From Kiritimatiellia bacterium (lineage in GTDB: Bacteria > Verrucomicrobiota > Kiritimatiellia > RFP12 > UBA1067), in contig JAFXEA010000461.1 of assembly GCA_017521065.1 (NCBI GenBank), forward strand, positions 1 to 5,642: 5,642 bases of DNA, read 5' to 3'. Both the position numbers and the translations under genes were made by a program. Positions 5,099 through 5,642 of the stretch are shown here, piece by piece. The notes below the pieces were generated by a model, which worked only from the letters and a program-made list of their open reading frames with translations, searched no databases and was not told where the DNA came from. The stretch's first letter is position 1. The number at the start of each line of letters is the position of its first letter.

Positions 5099-5642
5099 TC
5101 ACCATTGAGATTCCGACCCGCAATTTAATGCGGACAGCAAACTGTCATGGCTACCGTATTTACATGTTATGCCTTTGCATTCGGCAATCTCGCGGAACCT
5201 GTCGTTGAACGTGCCGGAATGGGTGGGGTCTTTGTCGAGCTGCCCTGATGGCGGAGCCTTGGGACCGCTGTAGAAGAAAACCGGTGCCTTGGAAGCCGTG
5301 CAACGACGGAGAAGTTCTGCAGGGGAGAACCGCTCTATCCATTGAATACACTCTTCCCGGTTGTCCAGCCATTCCTGAAAATTCCTGTAGCCGAAAAGGT
5401 TAGCCCCATATCTGGAATTGGGGATCCATTCGCGCATCTCCTTCGGATCAAGTGACGTCTGGGGATATTGTGCATAAACTGCCTTTATCCCGAACATGTT
5501 GTCTCCGGTGAGAGACGCATACAGGCACGCGCATGCACCGGCGCTGCTCCCTGTCAACACAATGCGGGTCGCATCCAGATTCCATTCATCCGCCTTTGAA
5601 CAGATGAAACGCAACGCAGCTATGACATCATCAAGGCTCGCC
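5099..5642 (-). CDS. Alpha/beta-hydrolase (esterase-like), 5' end outside window
   Basis: The frame is open to the window edge; 180 residues are visible and the true start lies beyond 5642. The TTG at 5614 is an internal leucine: the preceding codons read ASLDDVIAAL and continue the family's conserved helix. The nucleophile elbow is GSSAG in 'RIVLTGSSAGACACLYASL', with the probable catalytic serine codon at 5545-5543. The pattern 'SLDDVIAALRFI...ADEWNLD...RIVLTGSSAGA' is typical of carboxylesterase/BD-FAE-like hydrolases often found in planctomycetes and verrucomicrobia. A late strand 'APVFFYSGPKAPP' precedes 'DKDPTHSGTFNDRF', where I would place the acid residue. The late 'YGSHDS' offers a candidate catalytic histidine. 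These last two assignments are inferred. The C-terminus is short (LNCGSESQW). The substrate is unknown; an acetyl- or sugar-ester is plausible. The 47-codon ORF follows 21 nt downstream. Confidence 0.85.
   Translation of the reverse strand, partial: ASLDDVIAALRFICSKADEWNLDATRIVLTGSSAGACACLYASLTGDNMFGIKAVYAQYPQTSLDPKEMREWIPNSRYGANLFGYRNFQEWLDNREECIQWIERFSPAELLRRCTASKAPVFFYSGPKAPPSGQLDKDPTHSGTFNDRFREIAECKGITCKYGSHDSLLSALNCGSESQW

Noticed and set aside
5099..5614. Hydrolase starting at TTG 5614
   Set aside because: The frame stays open to the window edge, and the upstream residues fit the family's conserved helix, so the TTG is an internal leucine codon.

Overview
The window looks like a stretch of bacterial chromosome in which every gene I can support lies on the minus strand, so transcription runs from high to low coordinates. 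In that order it holds: the 3' part of an alpha/beta-hydrolase (5642-5099, running off the edge); a 47-codon membrane ORF (5077-4934) that ends exactly at a small dyad repeat (4935-4876); an orphan fragment with a calcium-binding DxDxDG-type motif (4875-4717); a compact cluster of three small paralogous membrane-anchored proteins (4570-3378); glycogen phosphorylase glgP (3234-772); and the first 241 codons of bamA (723-1, running off the other edge).

The host is a diderm (Gram-negative) bacterium, because BamA is the outer-membrane beta-barrel assembly protein. Three things point to the PVC superphylum, perhaps a Kiritimatiellota-, Verrucomicrobiota- or Lentisphaerota-like organism: the planctomycete/verrucomicrobial style of the hydrolase, the 'DxDQDGxSNLxxxxxGxNP' fragment, and the ATCCTGT-type dyad repeat. 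This is inference from general familiarity. No rRNA or other marker is present to prove it.

glgP and bamA are 48 nt apart on one strand with no visible terminator between them, and bamA has its own good Shine-Dalgarno sequence, so they may be co-transcribed. glgP has a consensus extended -10 promoter (TGG-TATAAT), and a perfect 7-bp inverted repeat brackets that -10 box, which suggests an operator. The three-gene cluster has a second extended -10 promoter (TGA-TATAAT). Its genes are separated by only 10-16 nt, and Shine-Dalgarno sequences sit at or just after the preceding stop codons, so it is very probably one operon.

The most novel-looking content is the trio of small paralogs. They share a transmembrane motif ([VI]SLxxNxx[LV]) and a C-terminal domain with a BamE/SmpA-like layout, but I recognise no named family. 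The second point of interest is the segment 4717-5077, where a short repeat supplies the stop codon of one ORF and sits directly upstream of an out-of-frame remnant of another protein. This looks like gene decay or repeat insertion.
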